Below are positions 42,938 to 51,975 of a stretch of DNA of 64,000 nucleotides, piece by piece. Numbering within the stretch: the stretch's first letter is position 1; every line of letters begins with the position of its first letter. Origin of the DNA: Clostridia bacterium. GTDB lineage: Bacteria; Bacillota; Clostridia; Oscillospirales; Acutalibacteraceae. The position numbers and the translations under genes were made by a program. The stretch covers positions 49,325-113,324 of the forward strand of contig JAFUIO010000025.1 in assembly GCA_017468425.1 (NCBI GenBank), written 5' to 3'. The notes under the pieces were generated by a model. The model saw nothing but the letters and a program-made list of their open reading frames with translations. It did no database searches and was not told where the DNA came from.

Positions 42938-43864
42938 ATGATTTATAATAATGTTCTTGAGGCAATGGGAAGTACACCCATTATCAGACTCAACAACATG
43001 GTAGATGAAGACAGTGCACAGGTGCTTGTAAAATATGAAGGTCTTAATGTGGGCGGTTCAATCAAAACAAGAACAGCTTATAATATGATTAAGCAGGGCG
43101 AAAGAGACGGTCTTATCACTAAAGATACAATTATCGTTGAGCCCACAAGCGGAAATCAGGGAATCGGTCTTGCACTTGTAGGTGCAGTAAGAGGATATAA
43201 AACAGTAATTATTATGCCCGACAGCGTAAGCGAAGAAAGAAGAATGCTGGTTGAGCATTACGGCGCGGAAGTCAAGCTTATCCACGATGACGGAAACATC
43301 GGTGAATGTATTGAAAACTGCCTTAAGGAAGCTATGAGAATGGCTGAAGAAGACCCCCGTGTTTTTGTTCCCCAGCAGTTTTCCAATCCTGCAAACCCTG
43401 CAGTGCACAGATATCACACAGCACTTGAAATTATGGAACAGGTTGCAGAGCCGATTCACGGCTTCTGTTCAGGTGTAGGAACAGGCGGTACAATTTCAGG
43501 TATCGGTGAGGTGCTGAAAACAAACTATCCTGATATCACAATCTGGGCAGTTGAACCTGAAAACGCTGCAATCCTTGCAGGCGGTAACATCGGAACACAT
43601 CTGCAGATGGGTATCGGTGACGGCCTTATCCCCGATAACCTTAATCAGAAGGTTTACGATGATATCTATATTGTAACTGACGAAGAAGCAATTCAGACTG
43701 CAAAAGATTTAGCAAGTAAAGAAGGTCTTATGTGCGGTATTTCAAGCGGAACAAATGTTGCTGCTGCACTGAAGCTTGCTAAAAAATTAGGCAAAGGTAA
43801 AACTGTTATTACAGTTCTTCCTGACACTGCCGAAAGATATTTCTCAACACCGCTTTTTGAATAA
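42938..43864 (+). CDS. Cysteine synthase family PLP enzyme
   Basis: A 308-residue fold-type II PLP enzyme. KYEGLNVGGSIKTR holds the PLP lysine, PTSGNQGIGLALVGA is the substrate loop, GTGGTISG binds phosphate, and the C-terminal GISSGTNVAAAL closes the PLP site. It most resembles O-acetylserine sulfhydrylase, making cysteine from O-acetylserine and sulfide. The lysine loop (SIKTR rather than SVKDR) and GNQGIG instead of GNTGIA depart from classic CysK, so another acceptor is possible. It is monocistronic with its own promoter. No CymR-type operator was recognised. Confidence 0.87.
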   Translation: MIYNNVLEAMGSTPIIRLNNMVDEDSAQVLVKYEGLNVGGSIKTRTAYNMIKQGERDGLITKDTIIVEPTSGNQGIGLALVGAVRGYKTVIIMPDSVSEERRMLVEHYGAEVKLIHDDGNIGECIENCLKEAMRMAEEDPRVFVPQQFSNPANPAVHRYHTALEIMEQVAEPIHGFCSGVGTGGTISGIGEVLKTNYPDITIWAVEPENAAILAGGNIGTHLQMGIGDGLIPDNLNQKVYDDIYIVTDEEAIQTAKDLASKEGLMCGISSGTNVAAALKLAKKLGKGKTVITVLPDTAERYFSTPLFE

Positions 43865-43884
43865 TCAATAATATTGTAAAGTTA

Positions 43885-43925
43885 TCCCCTGTGTCAGATT
43901 TTTGCTGCTGCAGGGGACTTTTATG
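43885..43925 (+). terminator. Weak terminator after the cysteine synthase-like gene
   Basis: CCCCTG (43886-43891) pairs with CAGGGG (43911-43916) with a partly paired loop, followed by ACTTTTATGTTTT. Confidence 0.5.
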
Positions 43926-43988
43926 TTTTCTGCAAAGCTGCTGCGAAAAGAAAAAATATTAAAATTTTTCAAACAAGAAAAAATTTAC

Positions 43989-44017
43989 TTGCTATTTTAC
44001 AAAAATAGAGTTATAAT
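43989..44017 (+). promoter_or_regulatory. Promoter of the lipoprotein gene
   Basis: TTGCTA (43989-43994), 17-base spacer, TATAAT (44012-44017), 57 bases before the start. Confidence 0.65.
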
Positions 44018-44074
44018 GTATGAGCAGAGTAAGCGTTTACTCTAAGAAAAACAATTTTTGGAGGAAGATTAGAG

Positions 44075-45055
44075 ATGAAAAAATTATTGGCAATGCTTAT
44101 GGCAGCAGCAATGCTCGTATCTTTTGCAGCATGCGGCGGCAACAAAGAAGAAGAAACAACAGTAGCTCCCGAAGCAACAACAGTTGAAAATGTTGCAGGT
44201 GAAGTTGAAGAAACAGAAGGCGAAACAGAAATCGTAACAGAAGTTGTTACAGAAATCGTTACTAATGCAGATGGTGAAACAGAAATCGTTTCTGAAGTTG
44301 TTACTAAAGAAGTAGAAAAAGCAACTAAAGACAATGCAAAGAAAACAACAAAAGCAGACGTAAAGAAAACAACAAAAGCAGATGCAAAGAAAACAACTGA
44401 AGCAGCAAAAGAAGAATCAAAGAAACCCTCTTCAAAAGCTGAAATCGTTGAATATTTCAACACAGCAGTTAACGGCGTAAAAACAGGTGCTAAAGCAGTT
44501 AACCAGAAATCAATCGTTAACTACCTTGCAGCTCCCACAACAATCGGTGATGGTCTTAAGAGCATCTACAATATGCTTGGCGGTGATGACTGGCTTGACA
44601 AAACTCTCCAGTCAAACAGCACAGGTGCAGCTACATATACAGGCAGCGATATCAAAAAGAACTTCCCTGTTGAAACTGAATCATGGGCAAGTAAACTTAC
44701 AGCAGACGACGTAGCAGATGCAAAATGTACAGAATCAAACGGTGTTTACACAATCACAATCAAAACAAAAGCAGACGCAAAAACAACATCTGTTCAGCAC
44801 GGTCAGGGACACAACCCCAAAGTGTTCAGCGTTGTTCTTCCTGCAACAATCAACGATAACATCCCCGGTATTGCTAAAGGCATCACAGGCGATGTAGCAA
44901 TGAACTATCCCTCAGGTACAGTTGTTGTTAAAGTTGATGCAGCAACAGGTCACGTTCTCGAAGCAGAATATGATGCACACTGGACAATCAACTTCGATAA
45001 GATGAACACAGCTCTTCCTTTCGCAACAAAATTCACTTACACAATCAGCTGGTAA
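44075..45055 (+). CDS. Lipoprotein with K/T-rich linker
   Basis: A 326-residue protein with a lipoprotein signal peptide ending LVSFAAC (lipid-modified Cys20). Residues ~21-115 are a low-complexity linker, first Glu/Thr/Val-rich and then repeats of KKTTKADA type. The folded domain (about 120-326) starts SSKAEIVEYFNTAVNGVKTG and ends with a beta-rich region including ATGHVLEAEYDAHWTINFDK. GGAGGAAG precedes the ATG. It should sit on the outer face of the membrane on a flexible stalk. The domain is not one I recognise. It is a single-gene unit with clear promoter and terminator. Confidence 0.8.
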   Translation: MKKLLAMLMAAAMLVSFAACGGNKEEETTVAPEATTVENVAGEVEETEGETEIVTEVVTEIVTNADGETEIVSEVVTKEVEKATKDNAKKTTKADVKKTTKADAKKTTEAAKEESKKPSSKAEIVEYFNTAVNGVKTGAKAVNQKSIVNYLAAPTTIGDGLKSIYNMLGGDDWLDKTLQSNSTGAATYTGSDIKKNFPVETESWASKLTADDVADAKCTESNGVYTITIKTKADAKTTSVQHGQGHNPKVFSVVLPATINDNIPGIAKGITGDVAMNYPSGTVVVKVDAATGHVLEAEYDAHWTINFDKMNTALPFATKFTYTISW

Positions 45056-45073
45056 GTAAAATAACGATTTTCA

Positions 45074-45107
45074 GATACGGTAATTCTCCGGAATTACCGT
45101 ATTTTTT
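45074..45107 (+). terminator. Terminator of the lipoprotein gene
   Basis: ATACGGTAATTC pairs with GAATTACCGTAT (45075-45102) with a very short loop, then a T run. Confidence 0.88.
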
Positions 45108-45136
45108 GTACATTTTATAAATTTATTAAAAAAGAC

Positions 45137-45165
45137 TTGCATATATTTGAATTTCAGTTTATAAT
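45137..45165 (+). promoter_or_regulatory. Promoter of yajC
   Basis: TTGCAT (45137-45142), 17-base spacer, TATAAT (45160-45165). Confidence 0.65.
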
Positions 45166-45202
45166 ATCATAGTATACTTTTGGAAAAGGAAGGAAAACAA
45201 AA

Positions 45203-45637
45203 ATGCTTTTAAACACATTCAAAATGGCACTTGATGCAGCTGCAAACGGCGGCAGTGCAACAAACAAATATCTCCCCCTGCTTCTTATCGTAGGTATGTT
45301 TGTTGTAACATATTTCATTTCAATCAGACCTCAGAAGAAGAAACAGAAAGAAGAACAGCAGCTCCGTGAAAACCTTCAGATTGGTGATGAAATTACAACA
45401 ATCGGCGGTATCATGGGCAGAATTGTAACAATCAAAGAAGATTCTATCATCATCGAAACAGGTGCAGACAGAGTTAAAATGAGAGTTATGCGTTGGGCTG
45501 TTCAGACAAACAACACTGCTACAGAAAAGCTTAAAGCTGAAAGAGAAGCTGCTAAGGCTGCTCAGGATGAAGCAAAGCAGGCAAGAATCGAAGAAGCAAA
45601 GAGCAGAAAAAGCAAAAAAAGCGAAGACGACCAGTAA
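45203..45637 (+). CDS. yajC: Preprotein translocase subunit YajC
   Basis: The 144-residue protein has one transmembrane helix (about 27-45, LPLLLIVGMFVVTYFISI) followed by the family signature RPQKKKQKEE, then NLQIGDEITTIGGIMGRIVTI. The C-terminal ~45 residues are a charged Lys/Glu/Ala helix, longer than in E. coli YajC, as is common in Clostridia. YajC associates with SecDF of the Sec translocon; secDF is not in the window. AAGGAAGG precedes ATG 45203. Confidence 0.93.
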   Translation: MLLNTFKMALDAAANGGSATNKYLPLLLIVGMFVVTYFISIRPQKKKQKEEQQLRENLQIGDEITTIGGIMGRIVTIKEDSIIIETGADRVKMRVMRWAVQTNNTATEKLKAEREAAKAAQDEAKQARIEEAKSRKSKKSEDDQ

Positions 45638-45653
45638 GCATAAAATGCAGAAA

Positions 45654-45692
45654 ACCTCCATATCTATCTATTGATAGAATGGAGGTATTTTT
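45654..45692 (+). promoter_or_regulatory. Hairpin covering the ribosome site of the TIGR04086 gene
   Basis: ACCTCCAT (45654-45661) pairs with ATGGAGGT (45679-45686), with an inner TCTATC/GATAGA stem. It encloses the GGAGG site for ATG 45693 and is followed by ATTTTT, so it may act both as attenuator/terminator of yajC and as a translation switch. Confidence 0.6.
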
Positions 45693-46103
45693 ATGCCAAA
45701 AAACAGAAAAAGAAGAAGTTCTTCATCGCAGAACACAGACCCTCGCAAGGATTTTATTACGAAGATGGTGAAGGGAAGTATTGTTACCGCAATATCATTT
45801 TTCATATTGCTTTTCCTTCTTGCGTTATTGGTTGTACATTTTAATGTTTCTGACTCTGTACAGAATATTGCAGTTTTCTTTTTTGCTTTATTTGCATCTT
45901 TTCTCGGAAGCTTTTTCGCCTTACGTAAAACCCAAGAAAAGGGTCTGGTGTCGGGAGTTATTTTAACTGTGCCTGCTGTGTCGGTTGTGTGTCTTGTTTT
46001 GTTTGCGGTGCTGCATACACTGGGTGCAAGAACTCTTATTATGTCAGGCTTGATGATGGCAGGAGGTATGCTTGGGGGTATTGCAGCAGTTAATTTTAAA
46101 TAA
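45693..46103 (+). CDS. TIGR04086 family membrane protein
   Basis: A 136-residue protein with a basic N-terminus (MPKNRKRRSSSSQ) and four transmembrane segments (near residues 33-53, 60-80, 87-108 and 113-133). The pattern, with MVKGSIVTAISF at the first helix and GLMMAGGMLGGIAA near the end, fits TIGR04086, a family regularly found after yajC in Clostridia. Function unknown. Its ribosome site lies in a hairpin, so its translation may depend on yajC transcription or ribosome movement. Confidence 0.82.
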   Translation: MPKNRKRRSSSSQNTDPRKDFITKMVKGSIVTAISFFILLFLLALLVVHFNVSDSVQNIAVFFFALFASFLGSFFALRKTQEKGLVSGVILTVPAVSVVCLVLFAVLHTLGARTLIMSGLMMAGGMLGGIAAVNFK

Positions 46104-46147
46104 TAATTCCTATTTGTCAACTTATTGCAAAAAAAGAACACTACAGG

Positions 46148-46180
46148 TCCGGTGGTTATAAAAAACCACCGGATTGTTTA
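46148..46180 (+). terminator. Terminator after the TIGR04086 gene
   Basis: TCCGGTGGTT (46148-46157) pairs with AACCACCGGA (46164-46173), followed by TTGTTTATTT. Confidence 0.85.
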
Positions 46181-46220
46181 TTTGTTTTGCACAAAATTTA
46201 AAGAAAATTTAACAAACTAC

Positions 46221-46249
46221 TTGAATAAAATTTAATTTTACTATATAAT
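46221..46249 (+). promoter_or_regulatory. Promoter of the large repeat protein gene
   Basis: TTGAAT (46221-46226), 17-base spacer, TATAAT (46244-46249). A ~120-base untranslated leader follows, with a small CCC(T)nGGG hairpin near 46287-46301. Confidence 0.65.
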
Positions 46250-46378
46250 GACTATGAGATTATATCTATAAGTGGATTAGTATACCCTTTTTTTGAGGGG
46301 AAACTGATTCCTTTGATGAAATCATTCAATTTCAGTACATTTATTTTTCATTAAAACAATCGAAAGGCGGAGTATGTT

Positions 46379-49300
46379 ATGAAAAAGAAATTGTTATCAC
46401 TCTTGCTCGTAATTGCAGTAATGATGACGTCTGTTTCCATGGGATTCGGCTCAATCGTTGCCAATGCGGGCGCAGCAGGAGGCGGTATTGAAGCTATCAA
46501 TGCATTTGAGCTTACAAGCGGCAATGCAACAGGTACTTCATTCAGCACTTCTATCACTATTAAGAGTAAAAATTCAGGATATCAGATTAAGGTAAATTCA
46601 ATTACCGCTACAATCAGATATTACCAGGATGAAACATCTGCTCTTTCAACAGCTTATGTTGATTCAGGTGTTATCGGTGCAGTCATTGGTACAAGCGGCG
46701 CTTCATACGGCGTAACAGGTACTCTTAATGCAGGTCTTGCAGGTCTTATCCGTTACGAATGTAACTATGACCTTCTTGATAACAGCGGTAATGTTGTATA
46801 CGCAGGTATGACAGGTTACGGCTATGGTGCAGTTTCTGCAAACGGTAATCAGACAGGTACTGTCGGTAATTTTATTACAAATGAACCTAGTACTCCCGGC
46901 GATAGCTATGGCTTCGGCAGCTTTGCTCAGGTAAACACATGTTATGTGCAGACACCGAATATTACTCTCAAATGTGTTACCGAAGTTTCCGGCGGTGGCG
47001 GCGGTAAGAGCTCGGAAAGCAGAAGTATGTCTTTAAGCGGTAATTACCCCTCAACTCTGTCTGTTCAGAATATTGAGTGGGAAGGTTGTGCTATGTACAG
47101 CTCAAGTTCAAAAGAAATAACATGGCTTACGCTTACAACACCTCCCTCAGGTTACTATAACTTTACAATCAACTACAACGGCGGCGCATACGCTAATGTA
47201 GAAATGTATTACAGAGACGATGCAAACAAAACTAACGCTACCAGCAAGCTCAATCAGTATCTTGGTGAAGGCCGTGAAAAGAGCTATTATACAGCAGATT
47301 CATGGAATGCTTACCTTGCAGCACTTGAAAAAACTGCTCTTGTAGGTCTGGCTATTCCCGGACCTAACTATGCCTTCAAGTTAGCTTGTCAGAGTGCTGT
47401 ATCAGCAGCAACAGGCACTGCTCTTGAAAATGCAAAGAATGCTCTTGTACCCGTTGCAGCTGATTACACAGCACTTAACAATGCTGTTAATAATTTTGCG
47501 TCTATTATGGATAGTACTGTAACAGTAAGAACTTATGATGGAGGCACATCTCTCGGTTCAGAAACACTCCGTCTTTATACACAGGAATCTGTTGACAGTG
47601 CTCTTGCATGGTATAACAGTACCGTAAATATGAACCTTTACAAGTATGACCAGCTTACCGTAGATGGTTATACTGCAGAAGTTATCAGACTTACTAACAA
47701 TCTTACATACTCCGACGCCGTTTATACATATATTGATGTTGCAATTGCAGAACACGCAGCTAAAAAAGCATCAGACTATACAAACACAACATGGGCAGCT
47801 TATGACGGTGCTGTGAATAACGCAAAAGCACTTTCACGCTCACTCAAAGCAAATTCACAGAACGATATCAATACACTTCTCAACTCTATCGTTACTGCAA
47901 AAATTAACCTTAAATATGTGCAGGCTGACACAACTGAACTTCTTACTCAGATTGAAAATGCTGATGCAGTTTACACCGAATACGATAGCGGTAAACTCAT
48001 CACAAGTATTGAAGGTTTTGACCAGGCTTGGGAAAACTTTGAGAACGCTTACAAGGAAGCAAATGCAGTAAAAGGTTACACAATTGATAAACAGGCTGAT
48101 GTTGACGCAGCAGCAGATGAACTTGCAAAAGCAATTGCAATCCTTTCAGACTACCGTGTTCTTGACACAACAGAGCTTCAGAAAGTGCTTGCACTTACTC
48201 CTGAATATGAAGCATCAAAATACGTTGCAGACTCATATAACACATGGAACTCACTTCGTGTTGAAGGTTACACATTCCTTGGTAAAGCCGCTGTAAACTA
48301 TACAGGCGACGACAGAAAAACATACACTCACCTTGACGAGATGAACAGACTTATTGCACAGATCAGAAGTGCTTTCGAAGGTCTTGAAAAAGTTAAGGCT
48401 GATTTCACAGAACTTAACGAACAGGTTGCAAAGATTCCGTCAGACGATGTTCTTGCTCTCTACAAAGAAGAATACGTTAAAGCTATCAAAAATATTGTTG
48501 CAACAATTGACTACGGTGCAACATTTGACAAGCAGGCTGAGGTTGATGAAATAACCAATAACCTTAAATATGCACTTGCAGAGCTTACTCCTGCAAACTA
48601 CAGAGACGCTGATTACTCAGGCGTAGAAGATGCAATTGCAGAGGCAAACGCACTTGACAGAAGCATATACACAAACTTCTCAATTGTTGACGATGCAATT
48701 GCAGCAGTTGTAGAAGGCAAGAAGATTGTTGACCAGGACGAAGTGGATGCAATGGAAAAAGCAATCCGCGATGCAATCAAAAACCTTGAATTTGTTCTTG
48801 CTGATTACTCAGATGTAGAAAAAGCAATTGACGAAGCAGAAGCAGTCGAAAATAAAGACTGGTATGCAAACTACGACAGAATTCAGGCAATAATTGATGG
48901 TATCGATTGGAACATCACTATCGATAAACAGGAAATTGTTGACGGATACGCAAAAGATATCCGCGATGCAATTGAAAACCTCAAGCTTGCAGAAGCTGAT
49001 TACTCAGGTGTACGTGATGCAATTGAAGACGCAGATGCACTTGAACCCCTTTCAGACTTCAATGAAGACTACATTGATGAACTTGACCTTGCAATATCAA
49101 AGGTTGTTGCAGGTTATACAAAGGACAGACAGGCTGAAGTAGACGCGATGGAAGCAGAAATCAGAGCTGTCCTCGCAAGAGCAGAAGAAAACCTTCTTCC
49201 CGCTGACTACACAAGAGTTAACGCAGCTATCGCTTATGCAGAAGGTTTCAAAGAATCCGAATACAGCAACTACAAGATTGTTAAGGATGCTATCGACGCA

Positions 49301-50659
49301 GTGGACTGGAATCTTAACTGCCGTCAGACAGAAGAAATGGATGCTCAGATTACGGCAATCTACGATGCAGTAAAAGAGCTTAAACTTCTTCCTGCTGACT
49401 ACACAAAGGTAGAACAAGCAATCACTGACGCACGATATGCTTATCAAAACGGTGCATATCGTTATACAGATGAATCAATCGCAAAGGTTGAAGAAGCAAT
49501 CAGCAAGGTTAACTACGACCTCGACATTCAGCATCAGGAAGAAGTAAACGAATATATAGTTGCTATCAATCAGGCTGTTGCAGGTCTTACATATATCAGA
49601 GCTGATTATACAGAGCTTGATAAAGCAATTGATGCTTATGAAGCACTTGACAGAGACCTTTATGTTTCACTTGCTCACGTTGACGCTTTTGTGGCTTCAA
49701 TGAATATGAATATCACAATTGATAAGCAGGCTGATGTTAATGCTTACACTGAACAGCTTAATACAATGCTTGGTTCACTTGAATATGCTCCTGCTGATTA
49801 CTCAGCAATCGAAACTTTACAAAAAGCGTTCGCTCGTATGCAGATTGAACATTATGATGAAGATAAGCATAAAGCAGTCAGTGAATTATTTGATAATGTT
49901 AACTGGGACATTAAGAAAAACAACCAGGCAGAAGTTGACCGGATGGCTGAAGAAATCAGGTTAGCAATTGAAGAGCTCGGAACAACACTTAAGAACGCTG
50001 ACCTTACAGCTCTTAATGATGCTATGGCAGCAGCCTCTGCAAAACTCAGCGAGATGAGAGCAACAGGCTATGAAATTGAGGGCGAAGCATTAAGTATTTT
50101 GAATGATGCTCTTATTGAGACAGGTGAATTTAACGAAGAAACAAAAATCACAAAACAGGGTGAAATCGATGCATTGACTGCAAGAATCATCGAAGCTACT
50201 GCAAACCTTGAATTTGTGTTCACTATTGACCTTGAAGGCACAGGTCTTGTAATTGATGAAAACGGTTACATCTATGGTTTCGAAGAAGGTACAATGGCTG
50301 AAGATGCAAGAGAACTTATCAAGTTTGTTGGCGCAGCTGAACTCAAAATCTACGAAACAAGAAACGGTTTCGGTACAGGTACAATGATTCAGTTCATAAG
50401 CACAAAAGACGGTTCAATTCTCGGCACATATACAGTTCTTGTATTCGGTGATGCAAACGGCGACGCAGTTATCGATGCATACGATGTTGGTTATATCACA
50501 GAAGTTGTAAACTCAGGTGAAAACCCCGATGCAATTACACTCAAAGTTCTCGACCTCTTCAAAGATGGCACTCTTGATGCAATGGATGTTACAATTATGA
50601 TTTCACTTGCAAATATGGATGCAACACTCAGACAGGACGGTTCAATGGGAACATATTAA
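46379..50659 (+). CDS. Giant secreted protein: FIVAR-like helical repeats with C-terminal dockerin-like module
   Basis: A 1426-residue protein with a signal peptide (about 1-30), then a beta-rich Gly/Ser/Asn domain (about 30-285). Roughly eleven to thirteen helical repeats of ~65 residues follow (about 290-1290). Each repeat shows ADYS(x)VxxAIxxAxAL, a Tyr/Asn turn, IVxDAIxAV, IDKQAEVDxxxxxIxxAIxxL; this resembles FIVAR/CBM-linked rod domains. After a short beta linker the end carries FGDANGDAVIDAYDVGYI and DLFKDGTLDAMDVTIMI, the paired calcium loops of a type I dockerin. It may be a long rod-like cell-surface or cellulosome-associated adhesin. AAAGGCGGAG precedes the ATG. No cohesin was found in the window. 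Confidence 0.85.
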   Translation: MKKKLLSLLLVIAVMMTSVSMGFGSIVANAGAAGGGIEAINAFELTSGNATGTSFSTSITIKSKNSGYQIKVNSITATIRYYQDETSALSTAYVDSGVIGAVIGTSGASYGVTGTLNAGLAGLIRYECNYDLLDNSGNVVYAGMTGYGYGAVSANGNQTGTVGNFITNEPSTPGDSYGFGSFAQVNTCYVQTPNITLKCVTEVSGGGGGKSSESRSMSLSGNYPSTLSVQNIEWEGCAMYSSSSKEITWLTLTTPPSGYYNFTINYNGGAYANVEMYYRDDANKTNATSKLNQYLGEGREKSYYTADSWNAYLAALEKTALVGLAIPGPNYAFKLACQSAVSAATGTALENAKNALVPVAADYTALNNAVNNFASIMDSTVTVRTYDGGTSLGSETLRLYTQESVDSALAWYNSTVNMNLYKYDQLTVDGYTAEVIRLTNNLTYSDAVYTYIDVAIAEHAAKKASDYTNTTWAAYDGAVNNAKALSRSLKANSQNDINTLLNSIVTAKINLKYVQADTTELLTQIENADAVYTEYDSGKLITSIEGFDQAWENFENAYKEANAVKGYTIDKQADVDAAADELAKAIAILSDYRVLDTTELQKVLALTPEYEASKYVADSYNTWNSLRVEGYTFLGKAAVNYTGDDRKTYTHLDEMNRLIAQIRSAFEGLEKVKADFTELNEQVAKIPSDDVLALYKEEYVKAIKNIVATIDYGATFDKQAEVDEITNNLKYALAELTPANYRDADYSGVEDAIAEANALDRSIYTNFSIVDDAIAAVVEGKKIVDQDEVDAMEKAIRDAIKNLEFVLADYSDVEKAIDEAEAVENKDWYANYDRIQAIIDGIDWNITIDKQEIVDGYAKDIRDAIENLKLAEADYSGVRDAIEDADALEPLSDFNEDYIDELDLAISKVVAGYTKDRQAEVDAMEAEIRAVLARAEENLLPADYTRVNAAIAYAEGFKESEYSNYKIVKDAIDAVDWNLNCRQTEEMDAQITAIYDAVKELKLLPADYTKVEQAITDARYAYQNGAYRYTDESIAKVEEAISKVNYDLDIQHQEEVNEYIVAINQAVAGLTYIRADYTELDKAIDAYEALDRDLYVSLAHVDAFVASMNMNITIDKQADVNAYTEQLNTMLGSLEYAPADYSAIETLQKAFARMQIEHYDEDKHKAVSELFDNVNWDIKKNNQAEVDRMAEEIRLAIEELGTTLKNADLTALNDAMAAASAKLSEMRATGYEIEGEALSILNDALIETGEFNEETKITKQGEIDALTARIIEATANLEFVFTIDLEGTGLVIDENGYIYGFEEGTMAEDARELIKFVGAAELKIYETRNGFGTGTMIQFISTKDGSILGTYTVLVFGDANGDAVIDAYDVGYITEVVNSGENPDAITLKVLDLFKDGTLDAMDVTIMISLANMDATLRQDGSMGTY

Positions 50660-50671
50660 TCCTAAATTTTC

Positions 50672-50706
50672 AAAGGCAGGAAGTTTTACTTCCTGCCTTT
50701 TATTTA
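50672..50706 (+). terminator. Terminator of the giant repeat protein gene
   Basis: AAGGCAGGAAGT (50673-50684) pairs with ACTTCCTGCCTT (50688-50699) around TTT, then T-rich sequence. Confidence 0.9.
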
Positions 50707-50736
50707 TGGTGCTGTTATATTTTTAACATTCTGTTA

Positions 50737-50765
50737 TTGAACAGATAAAAAGTTTGTGATATAAT
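50737..50765 (+). promoter_or_regulatory. Promoter of the flavodiiron gene
   Basis: TTGAAC (50737-50742), 17-base spacer with extended TG, TATAAT (50760-50765). Confidence 0.75.
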
Positions 50766-50796
50766 GTATTGAAATTATTAAAAGGCGGTGCTTTAG

Positions 50797-51948
50797 TTGA
50801 AAATTACTGAAGATATTAAATACGTTGGTGTCAATGATCACAAAATAGATTTATTTGAAGGTCAGTATGATGTGCCTAACGGTATGGCATATAATTCATA
50901 TGTGATTCTTGATGAAAAAATTGCAGTTATGGATACGGTGGATGCTGCTTTCGGAGAAGAATGGTTCTCAAATCTGGAAGAGGTTTTAAACGGCAGAACT
51001 CCCGATTACCTTATAGTTCAGCATATGGAGCCTGACCATTCCGCAAATGTGCTTAACTTTGCAAATAAATACCCTGAAGCAAAAATCGTAGCAAGTCAGA
51101 GAGCCTTTGTTATGATGAAAAACTTCTTCCTTACAGATTTTCAGGACAGACAGGTGGTTGTGAAAGAAGGGGACACACTTTCTCTCGGCAGACATAACCT
51201 TGCTTTTGTTGAAGCACCTATGGTACACTGGCCTGAAGTTATTGTAACTTATGACAGCACAGATAAAGTACTTTTCTCTGCAGACGGTTTCGGCAAATTC
51301 GGTGCTCTTGATGTTGAAGAAGACTGGGCTTGCGAGGCAAGACGTTATTATATCGGTATTGTCGGAAAATTCGGTGCACAGGTGCAGAAGCTTCTTCAGA
51401 AAGCATCAGGTCTTGATATAGAAATCATCTGTCCGCTTCACGGCCCCGTGCTTACAGAAAATCTCGGTTATTATATCAATCTTTACGATATCTGGTCTTC
51501 ATATAAAGTTGAAACAGAAGGCGTTGTAATTGCGTATACATCTGTTTACGGTAATACAAAAAAAGCAGCGCTTCTTCTTGAAGAAAAACTCAAGGAAAAG
51601 GGTTGCCCCAAAGTTGCTGTCAATGACCTTGCAAGATGCGATATGGCAGAGGCTGTCGAAGACGCTTTCAGATACGGCAAAATTGTTCTTGCAACAACAA
51701 CCTACAACGGCGATATTTTTCCCTTTATGAGAGAGTTTATCAACGAGCTTACAGAACGCGGATTTAAAAATAAAACTGTTGCATTTATGGAAAACGGTTC
51801 ATGGGCTCCCGTTGCTAAAAAGTTTATGATGAAGATGTTTGAAAACAGCAAAGGCCTTGAGTTTGCTGAAAATTCAGTAACAATCACATCTGCAGTGAAG
51901 GAAGACAACATAAGACAGATTGAACTTCTTGCAGAAGAACTTGCCTGA
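50797..51948 (+). CDS. Flavodiiron protein (FprA family A-type flavoprotein)
   Basis: A 383-residue flavodiiron protein. The beta-lactamase-like domain (about 1-245) has the diiron ligands HMEPDH (about 76-81), the later His in VHWPE, SADGFG and PLHGPV. The flavodoxin domain (about 248-383) has the FMN loop YTSVYGNTKKAA and TTTYNGDIFPFM. These enzymes reduce oxygen to water or nitric oxide to nitrous oxide and protect strict anaerobes. The start is TTG 50797, with AAAGGCGG 8 bases upstream; no ATG alternative fits. Rubredoxin, the usual electron donor, is not adjacent. Confidence 0.94.
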   Translation: MKITEDIKYVGVNDHKIDLFEGQYDVPNGMAYNSYVILDEKIAVMDTVDAAFGEEWFSNLEEVLNGRTPDYLIVQHMEPDHSANVLNFANKYPEAKIVASQRAFVMMKNFFLTDFQDRQVVVKEGDTLSLGRHNLAFVEAPMVHWPEVIVTYDSTDKVLFSADGFGKFGALDVEEDWACEARRYYIGIVGKFGAQVQKLLQKASGLDIEIICPLHGPVLTENLGYYINLYDIWSSYKVETEGVVIAYTSVYGNTKKAALLLEEKLKEKGCPKVAVNDLARCDMAEAVEDAFRYGKIVLATTTYNGDIFPFMREFINELTERGFKNKTVAFMENGSWAPVAKKFMMKMFENSKGLEFAENSVTITSAVKEDNIRQIELLAEELA

Positions 51949-51975
51949 TTATAAGTACAGTATAGATATAGTAAA

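Noticed and set aside
46379..50659. Repeat-rich DNA considered as a possible CRISPR-like or tandem array
   Set aside because: The ~195-nt periodicity comes from diverged protein repeats in one open frame; there are no short identical repeats with unique spacers.
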